The position numbers and the translations under genes are program-made. From Pseudarthrobacter defluvii (lineage in GTDB: Bacteria > Actinomycetota > Actinomycetes > Actinomycetales > Micrococcaceae), in the NCBI RefSeq assembly GCF_030816725.1, contig NZ_JAUSYG010000001.1:1178001-1242000 (forward strand): a stretch of 64,000 nucleotides of DNA, read 5' to 3'. The notes below the pieces were generated by a model. It was given only the letters and a program-made list of their open reading frames with translations, did no database searches and had not been told where the DNA came from. Shown here one piece after another: positions 31,260-41,700 of this stretch (position 1 is the first letter of the stretch; each line of letters opens with the position of its first letter).

Positions 31260-31862
31260 TTCTCCATCACGGTGGTCCGCACCCGCGCAACACTGGGCCG
31301 CGGCGGCACGCTGCTGAAGCCGAACCGTGACGGCGGGCCGGATGGGGGAGAGCGTCCCGGCATCGGCACCTTCCCAAGTGACGACGGCGGACGTCACGTG
31401 GTGCAGGTCCGTCACCCCATAGAACTCCGTCCTTCCGCTGCCCGCAGTACCGTAGGTGCGGGCGCCGGGTGCCACAAGGGCGGCGAACGGATTGACGGCG
31501 GTGAGCCAGCGGGGATGGGCGGCAAGGCGCCGGGGCACTGCCCGCAGCGCCGAACCCAGGAAAGTCCTTGTACCGGTGATGGCCCGGATGGCCAGCGGGC
31601 CGACGTCGACCGTCAACGCCTGATCGGCGAGTAAGGCGGCAACGTCAACCACCCGCACTTCGTCAAAGCTGTACGTGGCTGAGATAAAGCCAGCCACTTC
31701 GGGTGTCGGTGCCAGCAGCAGGCGGTGCCCGGAGGGTTGCTGCACCATGACGTCGGCGAAAGACCCAAAGGGGGACTCTTGCCATATGCCCACCACGGTA
31801 CGCAGCCCGGAGGCCGTGCCGATACCGGTGATGTGACCGTCGAATGTCCAGCGCTGTCCCAT
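31256..31862 (-). pseudogene. conserved actinobacterial hypothetical protein, one-base frameshift
   Basis: From the ATG at 31862 the product reads MGQRWTFDGHITGIGTASG, then SPFGSFADVMVQQPSGHRLLLAP, a pattern I recognise from conserved hypothetical proteins of about 200 residues in Arthrobacter and relatives. After 178 codons (RPAV) an extra T at 31328 (A on the coding strand) throws the frame. Removing it gives RFGFSSVPPRPSVARVRTTV and a stop at 31256, restoring 201 residues and a C-terminus typical of the family. Without the correction the frame runs antisense through the ABC gene. TAGAGT ends six bases before the ATG. Confidence 0.78.
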
Positions 31863-31917
31863 CAGGCCACTCTAGCCAAGCCCTCGCAGCCGATCCGGGA
31901 CAGCGGAGCGGCTGGGA

Positions 31918-31929
31918 TAACCTAGAGCA
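31918..31929 (+). promoter_or_regulatory. leaderless promoter of guaB3
   Basis: TAACCT at 31918-31923 ends six bases before the GTG at 31930; no ribosome-binding site. Confidence 0.55.
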
Positions 31930-33066
31930 GTGACTTATGAGATCGAGATCGGCCGTGGCAAGCGTGGGCGTCGTGCCTACTCCCTGGATGACATTGCAAT
32001 CGTCCCCAACCGTCGGACGCGCGACCCCAAGGATGTCTCCGTCTCCTGGCAGATCGACGCGTACCAGTTCGACATGCCCGTGATCGCCGCCCCGATGGAC
32101 TCCGCCATGTCCCCGGCCACCGCAATCGCCCTGGGCAAGCTGGGCGGCCTGGGCGTGCTGGACCTGGAAGGCCTCTGGACCCGCTATGAGGACCCGCAGG
32201 CGGTCCTCGATGAGATTGCGGGACTGGAAGACGAGACCAACAGTCCTGCCGTCACGGGACGGATGCAGGAGCTGTACCAGGCACCCATCCAGCCCGACCT
32301 CATCACGTCCCGCCTGGCCGAAATACGCGAGGCAGGCGTCACCGTCGCCGGGTCCCTGACCCCGCAGCGCACCCAGGAACACTACAAGACCGTCCTTGCC
32401 GCCGGCGTCGACATCTTCGTCATCCGCGGCACCACCGTGTCCGCCGAGCACGTATCCAAGGATCACGAACCGCTGAACCTCAAGCAGTTCATCTACGAAC
32501 TCGACGTTCCCGTCATCGTGGGCGGCGCAGCAGGCTACACCCCGGCCCTGCACCTCATGCGCACCGGCGCGGCCGGCGTCCTGGTGGGCTTCGGCGGCGG
32601 CGCCACCACCACCACGCGGCGGGCGCTGGGCATCCACTCGCCCATGGCCTCCGCCATTTCCGACGTCGCGGCCGCCCGCCGCGACTACATGGACGAGTCC
32701 GGCGGCCGCTACGTCCACGTTATTGCCGACGGCGGCATGGGTACCTCGGGCGACATCGTCAAGGCAATCGCCATGGGCGCCGACGCCGTCATGCTCGGCA
32801 GCGCGCTGGCCAGGGCAGAAGAAGCACCGGGCAAGGGCTGGCACTGGGGCCAGGAAGCCCACCACACCGAACTGCCGCGCGGGGACCGCGCCAACGTCGG
32901 CACCGTGGGTCCGCTGGAAGAGGTCCTCTTCGGACCCGGCCACCACACCAACGGCACGTCCAACCTCATCGGGGCGCTGCGGCGCTCAATGGCGACCACC
33001 GGCTACTCGGACCTGAAGGAATTCCAGCGGGTCGACGTCGTCGTATCTCCTTACGAAGGGAACTGA
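31930..33066 (+). CDS. guaB3: GuaB3-family IMP dehydrogenase-related protein
   Basis: 378 residues, an actinobacterial GuaB paralogue without CBS domains. It starts EIGRGKRGRRAYSLDDIAIVP and carries the barrel elements AAPMDSAMSPATA and GGAAGYTPALHLMRTGAAGVLVGFGGG, where the canonical GSICTT catalytic-Cys loop of GuaB is replaced by GFGGGATTTTRR. The late block is ADGGMGTSGDIVKAI. Lacking the canonical loop Cys, its reaction is uncertain; GuaB3 of other bacteria is discussed as a GMP-reductase-like or regulatory enzyme. The GTG start follows TAACCT by six bases. Confidence 0.92.
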   Translation: MTYEIEIGRGKRGRRAYSLDDIAIVPNRRTRDPKDVSVSWQIDAYQFDMPVIAAPMDSAMSPATAIALGKLGGLGVLDLEGLWTRYEDPQAVLDEIAGLEDETNSPAVTGRMQELYQAPIQPDLITSRLAEIREAGVTVAGSLTPQRTQEHYKTVLAAGVDIFVIRGTTVSAEHVSKDHEPLNLKQFIYELDVPVIVGGAAGYTPALHLMRTGAAGVLVGFGGGATTTTRRALGIHSPMASAISDVAAARRDYMDESGGRYVHVIADGGMGTSGDIVKAIAMGADAVMLGSALARAEEAPGKGWHWGQEAHHTELPRGDRANVGTVGPLEEVLFGPGHHTNGTSNLIGALRRSMATTGYSDLKEFQRVDVVVSPYEGN

Positions 33067-33175
33067 CGCACAGGGCAGGGCCGGGTGGTCACCACCCTGT
33101 CCTGCCCTGCCCAAAGCACGCCACTTGCAAGTAGTCTGGGTCTACTACCGGCACTAGAGGCACTGGAGGCGTTCA

Positions 33176-34915
33176 ATGAAGAGTGTTCCTGCAAACGGCG
33201 GGGTCCTCGGCCCGCAGGCCAGGGAAGCATCCGTCCAGCGGCTGCGCGCCACTTCCGAACCCGGCCAGGAACTGGACATCCTGATTGTCGGCGGCGGCAT
33301 CGTTGGCGCAGGAGCGGCGCTTGACGCCGTGACCCGCGGGCTGAGCGTAGGCATCGTTGAAGCAAGCGACTGGGCCGCGGGCACGTCTTCACGGTCGTCG
33401 AAACTGATCCACGGCGGCCTGCGCTACCTGGAAATGCTGGACTTTGCCCTGGTCAAGGAGGCCCTGCAGGAACGCGGGCTGCTGCTCTCCGAGATTGCCC
33501 CGCACCTGGCCCGGCCGGTGCCCTTCCTGTACCCGCTCACCAAGCCGTTCATCGAGCGGCCCTACGTGGGCGCCGGCATCGCGCTGTATGACGCGATGTC
33601 AGTCTCCGCCGGACACAGCAGGGGAGTGCCGTTCCACAAACACCTCAGCCGCCGTGGAACCCTCCGGGCCGCCCCCAGCCTCAAGAACGACGCCTTCGTC
33701 GGGTCCATCCGGTACTACGACGGCCAGGTGGATGACGCGAAATACGTGGCAAACCTGGTCCGCACCGCTGCCTACTACGGCGCCCACGCCGTGAACCAGA
33801 TGAAGGTGGTGGACTTCCTCCGCGAAGGTGAACGGGTGGTCGGCGCCAAAGTGGAGAACCGCGAGGACGGCACGCAGTTCAGTGTCCGCGCAAAGCAGGT
33901 CATCAACGCCACCGGCGTGTGGACCGACGAAACCCAGGCCATGGTGACGGACCGCGGCCAGTTGAAGGTCCGCGCCTCCAAGGGCATCCACCTGGTGGTT
34001 CCCCGGGACCGCTTCCAATCCACGGTGGGGCTGATCCTGCGCACCGAGAAGTCGGTGCTGTTCGTCATCCCGTGGGGACGCCACTGGATCATCGGCACCA
34101 CCGATACCGACTGGCACCTGGACAAGGCCCACCCGGCGGCTTCGAGCAAGGACATCGACTACGTTCTGGAACACGTCAACCAGGTGCTCAAACGCCCGCT
34201 GACCCGGGAAGACGTCGAAGGGGTCTACGCAGGGCTGCGGCCGCTGCTCGCCGGCGAGAACGACTCCACTGCCAAGCTCTCCCGGGAGCACGTGGTGGCG
34301 CACCCGGTTCCGGGCCTGGTGGTGGTGGCCGGGGGCAAATGGACCACCTACCGGGTCATGGCCAAGGACGCCGTCGATGAGGCCACCCGCACCATGGACG
34401 AGCGGGTGCCACCCAGCTGTACTGAAACCATCCCGCTGCTGGGTGCCAGCGGTTTCCGGGCGGCCTGGAACCGCCGCAACCGGACGGCCGAGGAATCCGG
34501 CGTGCATGTGGCGCGGATCGAGCACCTGCTCAACCGGTACGGGTCCATGACGCCCGAAGTCCTGGAAATCATCGAGCAGAATCCGGAGCTCGCCGAGCCC
34601 ATCCCGGGTGCGGACGACTACCTGCAGGCGGAGGCCGTGTACGCTGCCACCCACGAAGGTGCCCGCCATGTGCAGGACGTCCTCACCCGGCGGACGCGGA
34701 TCTCCATCGAGGCCTGGGACCGCGGCGTGTCCGCGGCCCCAGTTGTCGCTAAACTGATGGGTGACGTCCTTGGCTGGAGTGAGGCGCAGCGCGAAAACGA
34801 AGTCCGCCACTACCTTGCCCGCGTGGAGGCGGAGCGCCTTAGCCAGCAACAGCCGGACGACGAATCCGCAGACGCGGCCCGCCTGGGCGCGGAAGACATC
34901 GTGCCCTTGCGTTGA
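33176..34915 (+). CDS. glpD: glycerol-3-phosphate dehydrogenase (FAD-dependent)
   Basis: Oxidises sn-glycerol-3-phosphate to dihydroxyacetone phosphate and feeds electrons to menaquinone at the membrane. 579 residues: FAD loop LIVGGGIVGAGAALDAVTRGL near residue 35, SSRSSKLIHGGLRYLE near 70, WIIGTTDTDW near 305, and a C-terminal helical domain (EARHVQDVLTRRTRISIE-type block) near 500. ATG with GGAGGCG five bases upstream. A 10-base palindrome (ACTTGCAAGT, 33123-33132) and a GTAGT/ACTAC inverted repeat (33131-33148) lie in the upstream region and could be operator sequence. Confidence 0.96.
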   Translation: MKSVPANGGVLGPQAREASVQRLRATSEPGQELDILIVGGGIVGAGAALDAVTRGLSVGIVEASDWAAGTSSRSSKLIHGGLRYLEMLDFALVKEALQERGLLLSEIAPHLARPVPFLYPLTKPFIERPYVGAGIALYDAMSVSAGHSRGVPFHKHLSRRGTLRAAPSLKNDAFVGSIRYYDGQVDDAKYVANLVRTAAYYGAHAVNQMKVVDFLREGERVVGAKVENREDGTQFSVRAKQVINATGVWTDETQAMVTDRGQLKVRASKGIHLVVPRDRFQSTVGLILRTEKSVLFVIPWGRHWIIGTTDTDWHLDKAHPAASSKDIDYVLEHVNQVLKRPLTREDVEGVYAGLRPLLAGENDSTAKLSREHVVAHPVPGLVVVAGGKWTTYRVMAKDAVDEATRTMDERVPPSCTETIPLLGASGFRAAWNRRNRTAEESGVHVARIEHLLNRYGSMTPEVLEIIEQNPELAEPIPGADDYLQAEAVYAATHEGARHVQDVLTRRTRISIEAWDRGVSAAPVVAKLMGDVLGWSEAQRENEVRHYLARVEAERLSQQQPDDESADAARLGAEDIVPLR

Positions 34916-34971
34916 GGGGCCGCTCTGCGTGGAGGGGCTGTCCGCCCCACTGCTGACTGAAGGGATACGCC

Positions 34972-35460
34972 TTGGCGGAACCGCTGGACCCGTATGACGC
35001 CCACCTGACCACCGCCGACATGGTCATCCTGGAAATGGAGGCGAAGGACAAGACCGACGCCACCAACCAGCTCGCAGAGCGGCTGTACGCTGCCGGTCGG
35101 ATCTCGGATTTGGACGGCTTCCTGAAAAACGTCAACGCCCGGGAACACCAGCTGGCCACGGGGCTCCCGGGCGGCATCGGGCTGCCGCATGCCCGCAGCG
35201 AATTCGTTTCCCAGACGTCGATCGCAGTCGGAATCGCGAAGTACGGCCATGCGCTTGACTTCGGTGCCGCAGACGGTCCCGCCTCCGTCATCCTGCTGAT
35301 AGCCACTCCGGCCAGCTCCTTCTCAGATCACCTGGAGGTACTGGCCACCTTGGCCCGGTCGCTTTCCAAGGAGTCCTTCCGTGAGTCGCTGCGGCGTGCC
35401 TACGACGCCGAAGTGATCGCCGAGCTCATCAACTCCAGCCTGGTGTTCTTCGACCACTAG
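34972..35460 (+). CDS. PTS fructose/mannitol-type EIIA domain protein (orphan)
   Basis: 162-residue single-domain EIIA. The phospho-accepting His is in GGIGLPHARS near residue 66, preceded by REHQLATGLPGGIG, and the family block FGAADGPASVILLIATP follows. TTG start with GAAGGGA upstream. No EIIB or EIIC is nearby. It follows glpD by 56 bp, perhaps in one transcript, so a regulatory role toward glycerol metabolism is possible but unproven. A hairpin (35465-35483) follows its stop. Confidence 0.87.
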   Translation: MAEPLDPYDAHLTTADMVILEMEAKDKTDATNQLAERLYAAGRISDLDGFLKNVNAREHQLATGLPGGIGLPHARSEFVSQTSIAVGIAKYGHALDFGAADGPASVILLIATPASSFSDHLEVLATLARSLSKESFRESLRRAYDAEVIAELINSSLVFFDH

Positions 35461-35464
35461 GCAG

Positions 35465-35483
35465 GACCGGGCTGGTCCCGGTC
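35465..35483 (+). terminator. probable terminator hairpin after EIIA gene
   Basis: GACCGGG / CCCGGTC arms with a 5-base loop, four bases past the stop, followed by TGTT; short T-run only. Confidence 0.5.
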
Positions 35484-35524
35484 TGTTCGCCCCTGGCGTT
35501 TAGTTGTTCTACAGAAGTACGAAG

Positions 35525-35536
35525 TACGGTTAAGAC
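35525..35536 (+). promoter_or_regulatory. leaderless promoter of SURF1 gene
   Basis: TACGGT at 35525-35530 ends six bases before the GTG at 35537. Confidence 0.55.
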
Positions 35537-36397
35537 GTGTGGAAAACAGCCCTTAAGCCCCGGTGGATCGCAGGCTTTATCTTCGCGATCGCTCTCTCCG
35601 GGGTCTTCGTGCTGCTGAGCCAGTGGCAGTTTGGCCGGTCCACCCAACCCGAAGTGCCGGTCAATCCGGCCACCGAGCAGGTCCAGCCACTGACAAGCAC
35701 GCTCCAGCCGGGAGAGTTCTTCCACGGCAGCGTTGCCGACCAAATGGTGACAGCCCAGGGAACATACAGCCCCGACAAACAGGTGCTGGTTCCAGGGCGG
35801 CTCCATGACGGAAAGAGCGGCTATTGGGTAGTTTCGGCCTTTGCCGTCAACGGCGCCCCGGCCCTGACCGGAGCTGCCGCAACCCCCCAGACCTGGATAC
35901 CGGTGGCACGCGGCTGGGTGGCCGAACCCGGGGACGCGGCAGCACCGCCGTCGGGCGTCGTTGAACTGACCGGACGCCTCCTGCCCTCCGAGGCGCCGGT
36001 GGCCGGGAAGGCACCAAAGCCGGGGGAGGCCTCAGCCGTTTCCGTGGCCGAGCTCATCAATTACTGGGAAGTCAGCAGCTACCCAGGCTTCGTGTCGGCC
36101 ACCGCAGAGGTGGTGGGCGGCGAGGACGTCAGTGCCGCGGCAGTTCCCGGGAGCCTTCTTCCGCTGGACATCGGCCCCCAGCCGCCCGCACAGCACATCA
36201 ACTGGCTGAATCTTTTCTACTCCATCGAATGGGTCGTCTTCGCCGGCTTTGCCCTCTTCATCTGGTGGCGCCTGGTCAAGGACGACTACCACCGGGACCT
36301 CGAGGAAGCCCTTGATGACGCCGAAGCCGCCGGCAACGACGGGCAGCACGCACCAGACCAGCAACCTGACCAGCCCCAGCAGAAGGTACAGCCATGA
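35537..36397 (+). CDS. SURF1-family cytochrome oxidase assembly protein
   Basis: 286-residue membrane protein with one membrane segment at each end (WIAGFIFAIALSGVFVLLSQWQFGR near residue 8 is split here by Q-W-Q-F; WVVFAGFALFIWW near 235) and a large exterior domain between, the SURF1 layout. The block VLVPGRLHDGKSGYWVVSAF and the RGWVAEPG segment fit the family. It is expected to help assemble the aa3-type cytochrome c oxidase. The acidic, Gln-rich tail is unlike the rest. Its stop overlaps the next ATG (ATGA), coupling it to the DUF3817 gene. Confidence 0.85.
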   Translation: MWKTALKPRWIAGFIFAIALSGVFVLLSQWQFGRSTQPEVPVNPATEQVQPLTSTLQPGEFFHGSVADQMVTAQGTYSPDKQVLVPGRLHDGKSGYWVVSAFAVNGAPALTGAAATPQTWIPVARGWVAEPGDAAAPPSGVVELTGRLLPSEAPVAGKAPKPGEASAVSVAELINYWEVSSYPGFVSATAEVVGGEDVSAAAVPGSLLPLDIGPQPPAQHINWLNLFYSIEWVVFAGFALFIWWRLVKDDYHRDLEEALDDAEAAGNDGQHAPDQQPDQPQQKVQP

Positions 36398-36903
36398 TTG
36401 ATCCGAAACCGGCCACCCCCTCGTCGCAGGCACCCGGCGGCAAAACTTCCGGGAAGAAGCGCCGCTTCGGCGGAACGGAGGCGCAGATCCGGTCGGCCCT
36501 GAAGTTCTACAAGGTCATGGCCTACCTCACCGGCACCATGCTGCTCCTGCTGTGCGCGGAACTGGTGGCACGGTACGGCTTCGGGCAATACCTGTTTGCC
36601 GGCGGCACCAACGCCGTCACCGGCCAGCCCTTCGGCTTCGGATTCGCCGACGCCGAGCCGCCCGGGGTGATCAACGGCGTCAACGTCTCCGTCACGGTGC
36701 TGATCGTCCACGGCTGGATGTACGTGGTGTACCTGGTCTCCAACTTCCGGCTGTGGTCACTCATGCGCTGGCCATTCCTGAAGCTGGTCCTGCTGGCACT
36801 TGGCGGCGTGGTGCCGTTCCTGTCCTTCATCGTGGAAAAGAAGTTCCACGCCGAGGTGGAAGCCGAGCTGGCCGCCAACCCGCAGGCGCCCCAGCGGTAC
36901 TGA
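36394..36903 (+). CDS. DUF3817 membrane protein
   Basis: 169 residues. A basic, disordered N-terminus (KTSGKKRRFGG) precedes three hydrophobic segments: YKVMAYLTGTMLLLLCAEL, VTVLIVHGWMYVVYLVSNF and LVLLALGGVVPFLSFIVEKKF. The Y-K-V-M-A-Y-L-T-G start and W-M-Y-V-V-Y-L-V segment are typical of DUF3817, an actinobacterial family of unknown function often near guaA or SURF1. Start overlaps the SURF1 stop by four bases; guaA follows 112 bp on with its own promoter. Confidence 0.85.
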   Translation: MIDPKPATPSSQAPGGKTSGKKRRFGGTEAQIRSALKFYKVMAYLTGTMLLLLCAELVARYGFGQYLFAGGTNAVTGQPFGFGFADAEPPGVINGVNVSVTVLIVHGWMYVVYLVSNFRLWSLMRWPFLKLVLLALGGVVPFLSFIVEKKFHAEVEAELAANPQAPQRY

Positions 36904-37003
36904 CGCCGCGGCGGGGCCTGCAACGCCTGCCGGCCGCACGCCGTCGGGCGTCTGCTCCATCACAGCGCGGCTTCTCAAGATGCGCCGGTGCAACGCCGCA
37001 AAG

Positions 37004-37015
37004 TAGGCTATTACG
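37004..37015 (+). promoter_or_regulatory. leaderless promoter of guaA
   Basis: TAGGCT at 37004-37009 ends six bases before the GTG at 37016; no Shine-Dalgarno sequence. Confidence 0.6.
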
Positions 37016-38605
37016 GTGACTACTCCCACTGCATCCCAGACTTCACAGAAGCCGGTGCTGGTTGTTGATTACGGTGCCCAGTACGCGCAGCTGATTGCCC
37101 GCCGCGTCAGGGAAGCGAATGTGTATTCGGAAGTGGTTCCGCATACTTACTCCACCGAACAGCTCCTGGCCAAGAACCCCGCCGCCATCATCCTCTCCGG
37201 CGGCCCCTCCAGCGTTTATGCCGACGGCGCGCCAAGCGTGGGTGCCGACCTCTTCGAAGCGGGTGTCCCCGTCTTCGGCATCTGCTACGGGTTCCAGGCC
37301 ATGGCTAACGCGCTGGGCGGCAAGGTGGACAAGACCGGCCTGCGGGAGTATGGCTCCACCGAAACCACCATCCTGGGCGAGGGGCGTTCCGTGCTTGAAG
37401 GCATGCCCCAGCACCAGAAGACCTGGATGAGCCACGGCGATTCCGTCCACGCGGCGCCCGAGGGCTTCGAGGTCCTGGCCACAACGGCAGGCGCGGAAGT
37501 GGCCGCCTTCGCCAACGAGGAACGGGGCCTCTTCGGCGTGCAGTGGCACCCCGAGGTCAAGCACTCCGCGTACGGCCAGCAGGTGCTCGAAAACTTCCTG
37601 TTCAACTGCGCCAAGATCGAGCCCAACTGGACCACCGGCAACATCCTGGAAGAACAGGTGGAGCGAATCCGGCAGCAGATCGGCGATGCCCGGGTGATCT
37701 GCGGGCTTTCCGGCGGCGTTGACTCGGCGGTGGCGGCAGCGCTGGTCCAGCGCGCCGTTGGCGACCAGCTGACCTGCGTGTTCGTTGACCACGGACTGCT
37801 GCGCGAGGGCGAAGCGGAACAGGTGGAACGCGACTTTGTGGCCGCCACCGGCGTCAAGCTGTATGTGGCCAACGAGCAGGAGCGCTTCCTCTCGGCGCTG
37901 GCAGGTGTCAGCGACCCCGAAACCAAGCGCAAGATCATCGGCCGCGAGTTCATCCGCGCCTTTGAAGAGGCCGAACTGGCCATCATCGCCGAGGCCGCCG
38001 CGCACGGTGAGAAGATCAGGTTCCTGGTCCAGGGCACCCTGTACCCGGACGTCGTCGAATCCGGCGGCGGCGAAGGTGCGGCGAACATCAAGAGCCACCA
38101 CAACGTGGGCGGGCTCCCCGAGGACCTGCAGTTCGAGCTCGTCGAACCGCTGCGCGCCCTGTTCAAGGATGAGGTCCGCGCCGTGGGCGCCCAGCTGGGA
38201 CTGCCGCAGGAGATTGTGGGCCGCCAGCCGTTCCCCGGCCCCGGCCTGGGCATCCGGATCGTCGGCGACGTCACCAAGGAGCGGCTGGACCTCCTCCGCA
38301 AGGCAGACGCCATTGCGCGCGCCGAGCTGACCGCCGCCGGCCTGGACAACGAAGTATGGCAGATGCCGGTCGTCCTGCTCGCAGACGTCCGCAGCGTCGG
38401 TGTCATGGGCGACGGCCGCACCTACGGCCACCCCATCGTGCTCCGTCCCGTTTCCTCCGAGGACGCCATGACCGCCGACTGGTCACGGCTGCCCTACGAC
38501 CTCCTCGCCCGGATCTCCAACCGGATCACCAATGAGGTGGACGGCGTCAACCGGGTGGTGCTGGACGTCACCAGCAAGCCGCCGGGAACCATCGAATGGG
38601 AATAG
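37016..38605 (+). CDS. guaA: GMP synthase (glutamine-hydrolysing)
   Basis: Converts XMP to GMP using glutamine and ATP. 529 residues: class I glutamine amidotransferase domain with the nucleophile in GICYGFQAM near residue 90 and the His-Glu block GVQWHPEV near 178; PP-loop ATP domain with [13 protein letters not shown] near 235; C-terminal dimerisation domain ending in [17 protein letters not shown], the invariant end of the family. GTG start, six bases after TAGGCT. A GC-rich terminator follows. Confidence 0.98.
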   Translation: MTTPTASQTSQKPVLVVDYGAQYAQLIARRVREANVYSEVVPHTYSTEQLLAKNPAAIILSGGPSSVYADGAPSVGADLFEAGVPVFGICYGFQAMANALGGKVDKTGLREYGSTETTILGEGRSVLEGMPQHQKTWMSHGDSVHAAPEGFEVLATTAGAEVAAFANEERGLFGVQWHPEVKHSAYGQQVLENFLFNCAKIEPNWTTGNILEEQVERIRQQIGDARVICGLSGGVDSAVAAALVQRAVGDQLTCVFVDHGLLREGEAEQVERDFVAATGVKLYVANEQERFLSALAGVSDPETKRKIIGREFIRAFEEAELAIIAEAAAHGEKIRFLVQGTLYPDVVESGGGEGAANIKSHHNVGGLPEDLQFELVEPLRALFKDEVRAVGAQLGLPQEIVGRQPFPGPGLGIRIVGDVTKERLDLLRKADAIARAELTAAGLDNEVWQMPVVLLADVRSVGVMGDGRTYGHPIVLRPVSSEDAMTADWSRLPYDLLARISNRITNEVDGVNRVVLDVTSKPPGTIEWE

Positions 38606-38612
38606 CATCCTA

Positions 38613-38651
38613 AGTGGCCGGCCTCCGCCAAGGGGGCCGGCCACTGCTTTT
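38613..38651 (+). terminator. intrinsic terminator of guaA
   Basis: AGTGGCCGGCC / GGCCGGCCACT arms, 11-base loop, then GCTTTT. Confidence 0.9.
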
Positions 38652-38720
38652 CCCAGTGAAATCGACCGCAAATTCCCGTGCTCCAGTGTTGCGGTCGCTC
38701 AAGTCCGGCGCCGAAGAGGC

Positions 38721-38733
38721 TACTCTCGAACCT
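38721..38733 (+). promoter_or_regulatory. leaderless promoter of the helicase-nuclease-like gene
   Basis: TACTCT at 38721-38726 ends seven bases before the ATG at 38734, which therefore is preferred to the longer open frame beginning at 38614. Confidence 0.5.
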
Positions 38734-41700
38734 ATGCCGGTATGGTCCAGGACGTCACGTGCAAACGCAGAAAAGAAGGCAGAAGTGTCAGTTGGTCAAG
38801 GCCACCCGGAGGGCTCGGAAGAGCTCCGTAAATGGCTGTCCGGGCTCAAACCCGTCACCGGCGCGGACACCATGCTGCGCTTCACCAAGACGCCCGAGGG
38901 CTCCATTGACCTCACCTCGGCCCACCCCTCCGGACTGGCCCAGCTCATGGCCGGGCGCCGCACCCGCCTGTCCACGCTGATCCGCGACCGGCAGCAGTAT
39001 GTGGTGGCAGCCAGGGCATCGCGCAACATCCGGTCCAAGATCTTCGAGCTCGCCAACGACCGCGGCATCGACGCCGGGTACCTCTCCGCCGGCACCGTGG
39101 TGTGGACGTCCGCCGTCGGAGGTAAACCGCAACGCGTCTCCGCCCCAGTGATGCTGACCGCCATCTCCCTCACGGTCCGCCCGGGGGAGGACGACTTCGA
39201 ACTGCAGCTCACCGAGCAGGCGCAGATCAACCCCGCCCTGGTGCGGCATCTGAAGAACATCCACGGCATCGTGTTCGACGTCAACGCCGTGACCCGCCTG
39301 GCCTACAGCACCGCGCGGTTCGATCCGCAGCCCGTCCTGGACCGGCTGGCCACCCTGATCCGGCCCATCCACGGAGCGGAAACCCAGCACAACCTGCTGG
39401 TCTCCACCTTCGCCGACCTCTCCGGCAACCTGGACGATCCCTGGATCAACGACACCCACCCCATCGTCTCCGCGCTGGCCACCGCGGCCGGCGGCGAGGT
39501 GGTGGACGTCGAAGAACCGGACCCGTCCCGCTTCCCGCACCTTGACAACCGGCACCCCGAGGACGAACTGCTCCTGCTCGACGCGGACACGGACCAGCAG
39601 TACGTGATCGATGCAGCCCGTGCCGGTGACTCCCTGGTGGTCAGCAGCCCGCCCGGCACCGGCCAGACCCAGACCGCGATCAACACCATCGGCGCCCTGG
39701 TGGATGCCGGCAGGACCGTGCTGGTAGTCGGTGACCGCCGCGCCAGCCTCAACGAAGTCTCCTCGCACCTGGAATCGCTGGGGCTGGACTCCATCCTGTT
39801 CCAGCTCTCGGGAACCGTCTCCGCGCAGCAGTTGAAGGGCCAGCTGGTCAGGGCAATCGTCCGCAACGAAAAGTCTCTGGAACCACAGCTCGGGAACCTC
39901 CACGACACGCTCACCGAGCACCGGCATGCCCTCATGGACCACGTGGCGTCGCTGCACAACGTCCGCGAACGGTGGGGTTGCTCGCCGTACCAGGCCATGC
40001 AGTCACTCGCCGAGCTCACCTCCATCCATCCCGCACCGGCCACCACCGTCAGGCTCAAGCGCAGCGTCCTGGACAGCATCCGGGACCGGGAAGAGCTGGC
40101 CGGAAGGCTGCGGCGTGCCGCGGAACTGGGCAGCTTCAGCAAGGCGGCCACCACCAGCCCGTGGCACGGCGCCAGGCTGCTGACCCGCAAGGAAACCGAG
40201 GAAGCACAGGACCTGGTCCGTTCCGTTGCCAAGAGCCTGCCCATCCTGCGGGAGCGCATGGATGCTGTCGCCGACCACGCCGAAATCCGCCTTGGTGATA
40301 CTTTCGCGGAGTGGGGCGAGCAGCTGGAACTGCTGGTGGCCGTCCGCGGCAGCCTGGACAAGTTCACCCCGGACATCTTCGACCGCCCCGTGACGGATCT
40401 GATCTCCGCCACCGCACCCTCCTCGTGGCGGCGTGAGCGCGGCATCGAGCTGACAGCCATGCAGCGCTCCAGGCTGCGCCGGGTGGCAAAGGAATACGTG
40501 CGTCCGGGCGTTCACATCGCGGACCTGCACTCATCCCTGGTACTGGTCCAGGAACAGCGGGCCCTCTGGGCAGCCTACGCCACCACCCAGCGGCACCCTG
40601 CAGTTCCATCCGGCCTTGCCGAAATGAACGCCATGTACCGCTCGCTGGACCAGGAGCTGGCGCAACTGGGTGAGGCGCTGCGGCACACTGAAGGCGGCGG
40701 GTCGCTGACCGGCCTTCCCTACGCGCAGCTGATGGAGCGCCTGGACCGGCTGGTGGCGGACACCGATACGCTCAAGACCCTGCCCGAACGCACGCTCCTC
40801 ATCGAGAGTATGCGCGAACACGGCTTGGGTGAACTGCTTGCCGACCTCGCCGAACGGGAGGTGCCCGAAGGGTCCGTTGGCGCCGAACTGGAACTTGCCT
40901 GGTGGCAGTCCGCACTCGAGGCCATGATCAGCGGCGACGACTACCTTGCCATGTCTGACGGCGACGCCCTGCGCCAGCTCGAAGCCGAGTACCGGCTTGC
41001 GGACAACGCGCATATCGCCAGCGGCGCGGCCCGCCTGCGGTGGGACCTTGCAGAGCGGTGGCGTACCGCCATTGGCGCCCAGCCGCGGCAGGCTGACCTC
41101 CTGCGCAGCCTGCTCAAAGACGGGCGGGTCTCCCTCGCCGCCTTGACCGCGCAGGCTCCGGACCTCATCGGCACCCTGGTTCCCGTCTGGTCCGTTAGCC
41201 CTTACCTGATGACGGGCCTGCTGCCGGCGGAACAGCACTTCGACGCCGTCGTGATCCTCGATGCGGAGGCCACGTCACTGCAGGCGGTCCTGCCCTCGAT
41301 TGCCCGCGCCCGGCAGGTGATTGCCTTCGGTGATGCCCGCATTGCCACGCCCCGGACCTTCACCGTCGGGGTGGAGCGGCTGGCGCCCGGCGAGTCCGCG
41401 CACCACAGGGTGGAAAGCGCCTTCACCGCGCTCTCTGCCGTCCTGCCCGTCTGGCGGCTTAACGTGGTGTACCGCGCGGTTGACGAGGACTTGGTCCTTC
41501 AGCTGAGTAAAAGCTTCTACGACGGCGGCCTGCGCCGGCTGCCGGAAGGGCAGTCGGCCACTGGGCTGGACCGGTCCCTGCTGGTTGAGTACCTGCCGGA
41601 CGGCACCGGCCTGCCAAGTGCAGACCACGAGGGCGTGGAATCCGTGGTGGCAGAGGTCAACCGGGTGGTGGAGCTGGTCTTCGAACATGCCCGCACGCGT

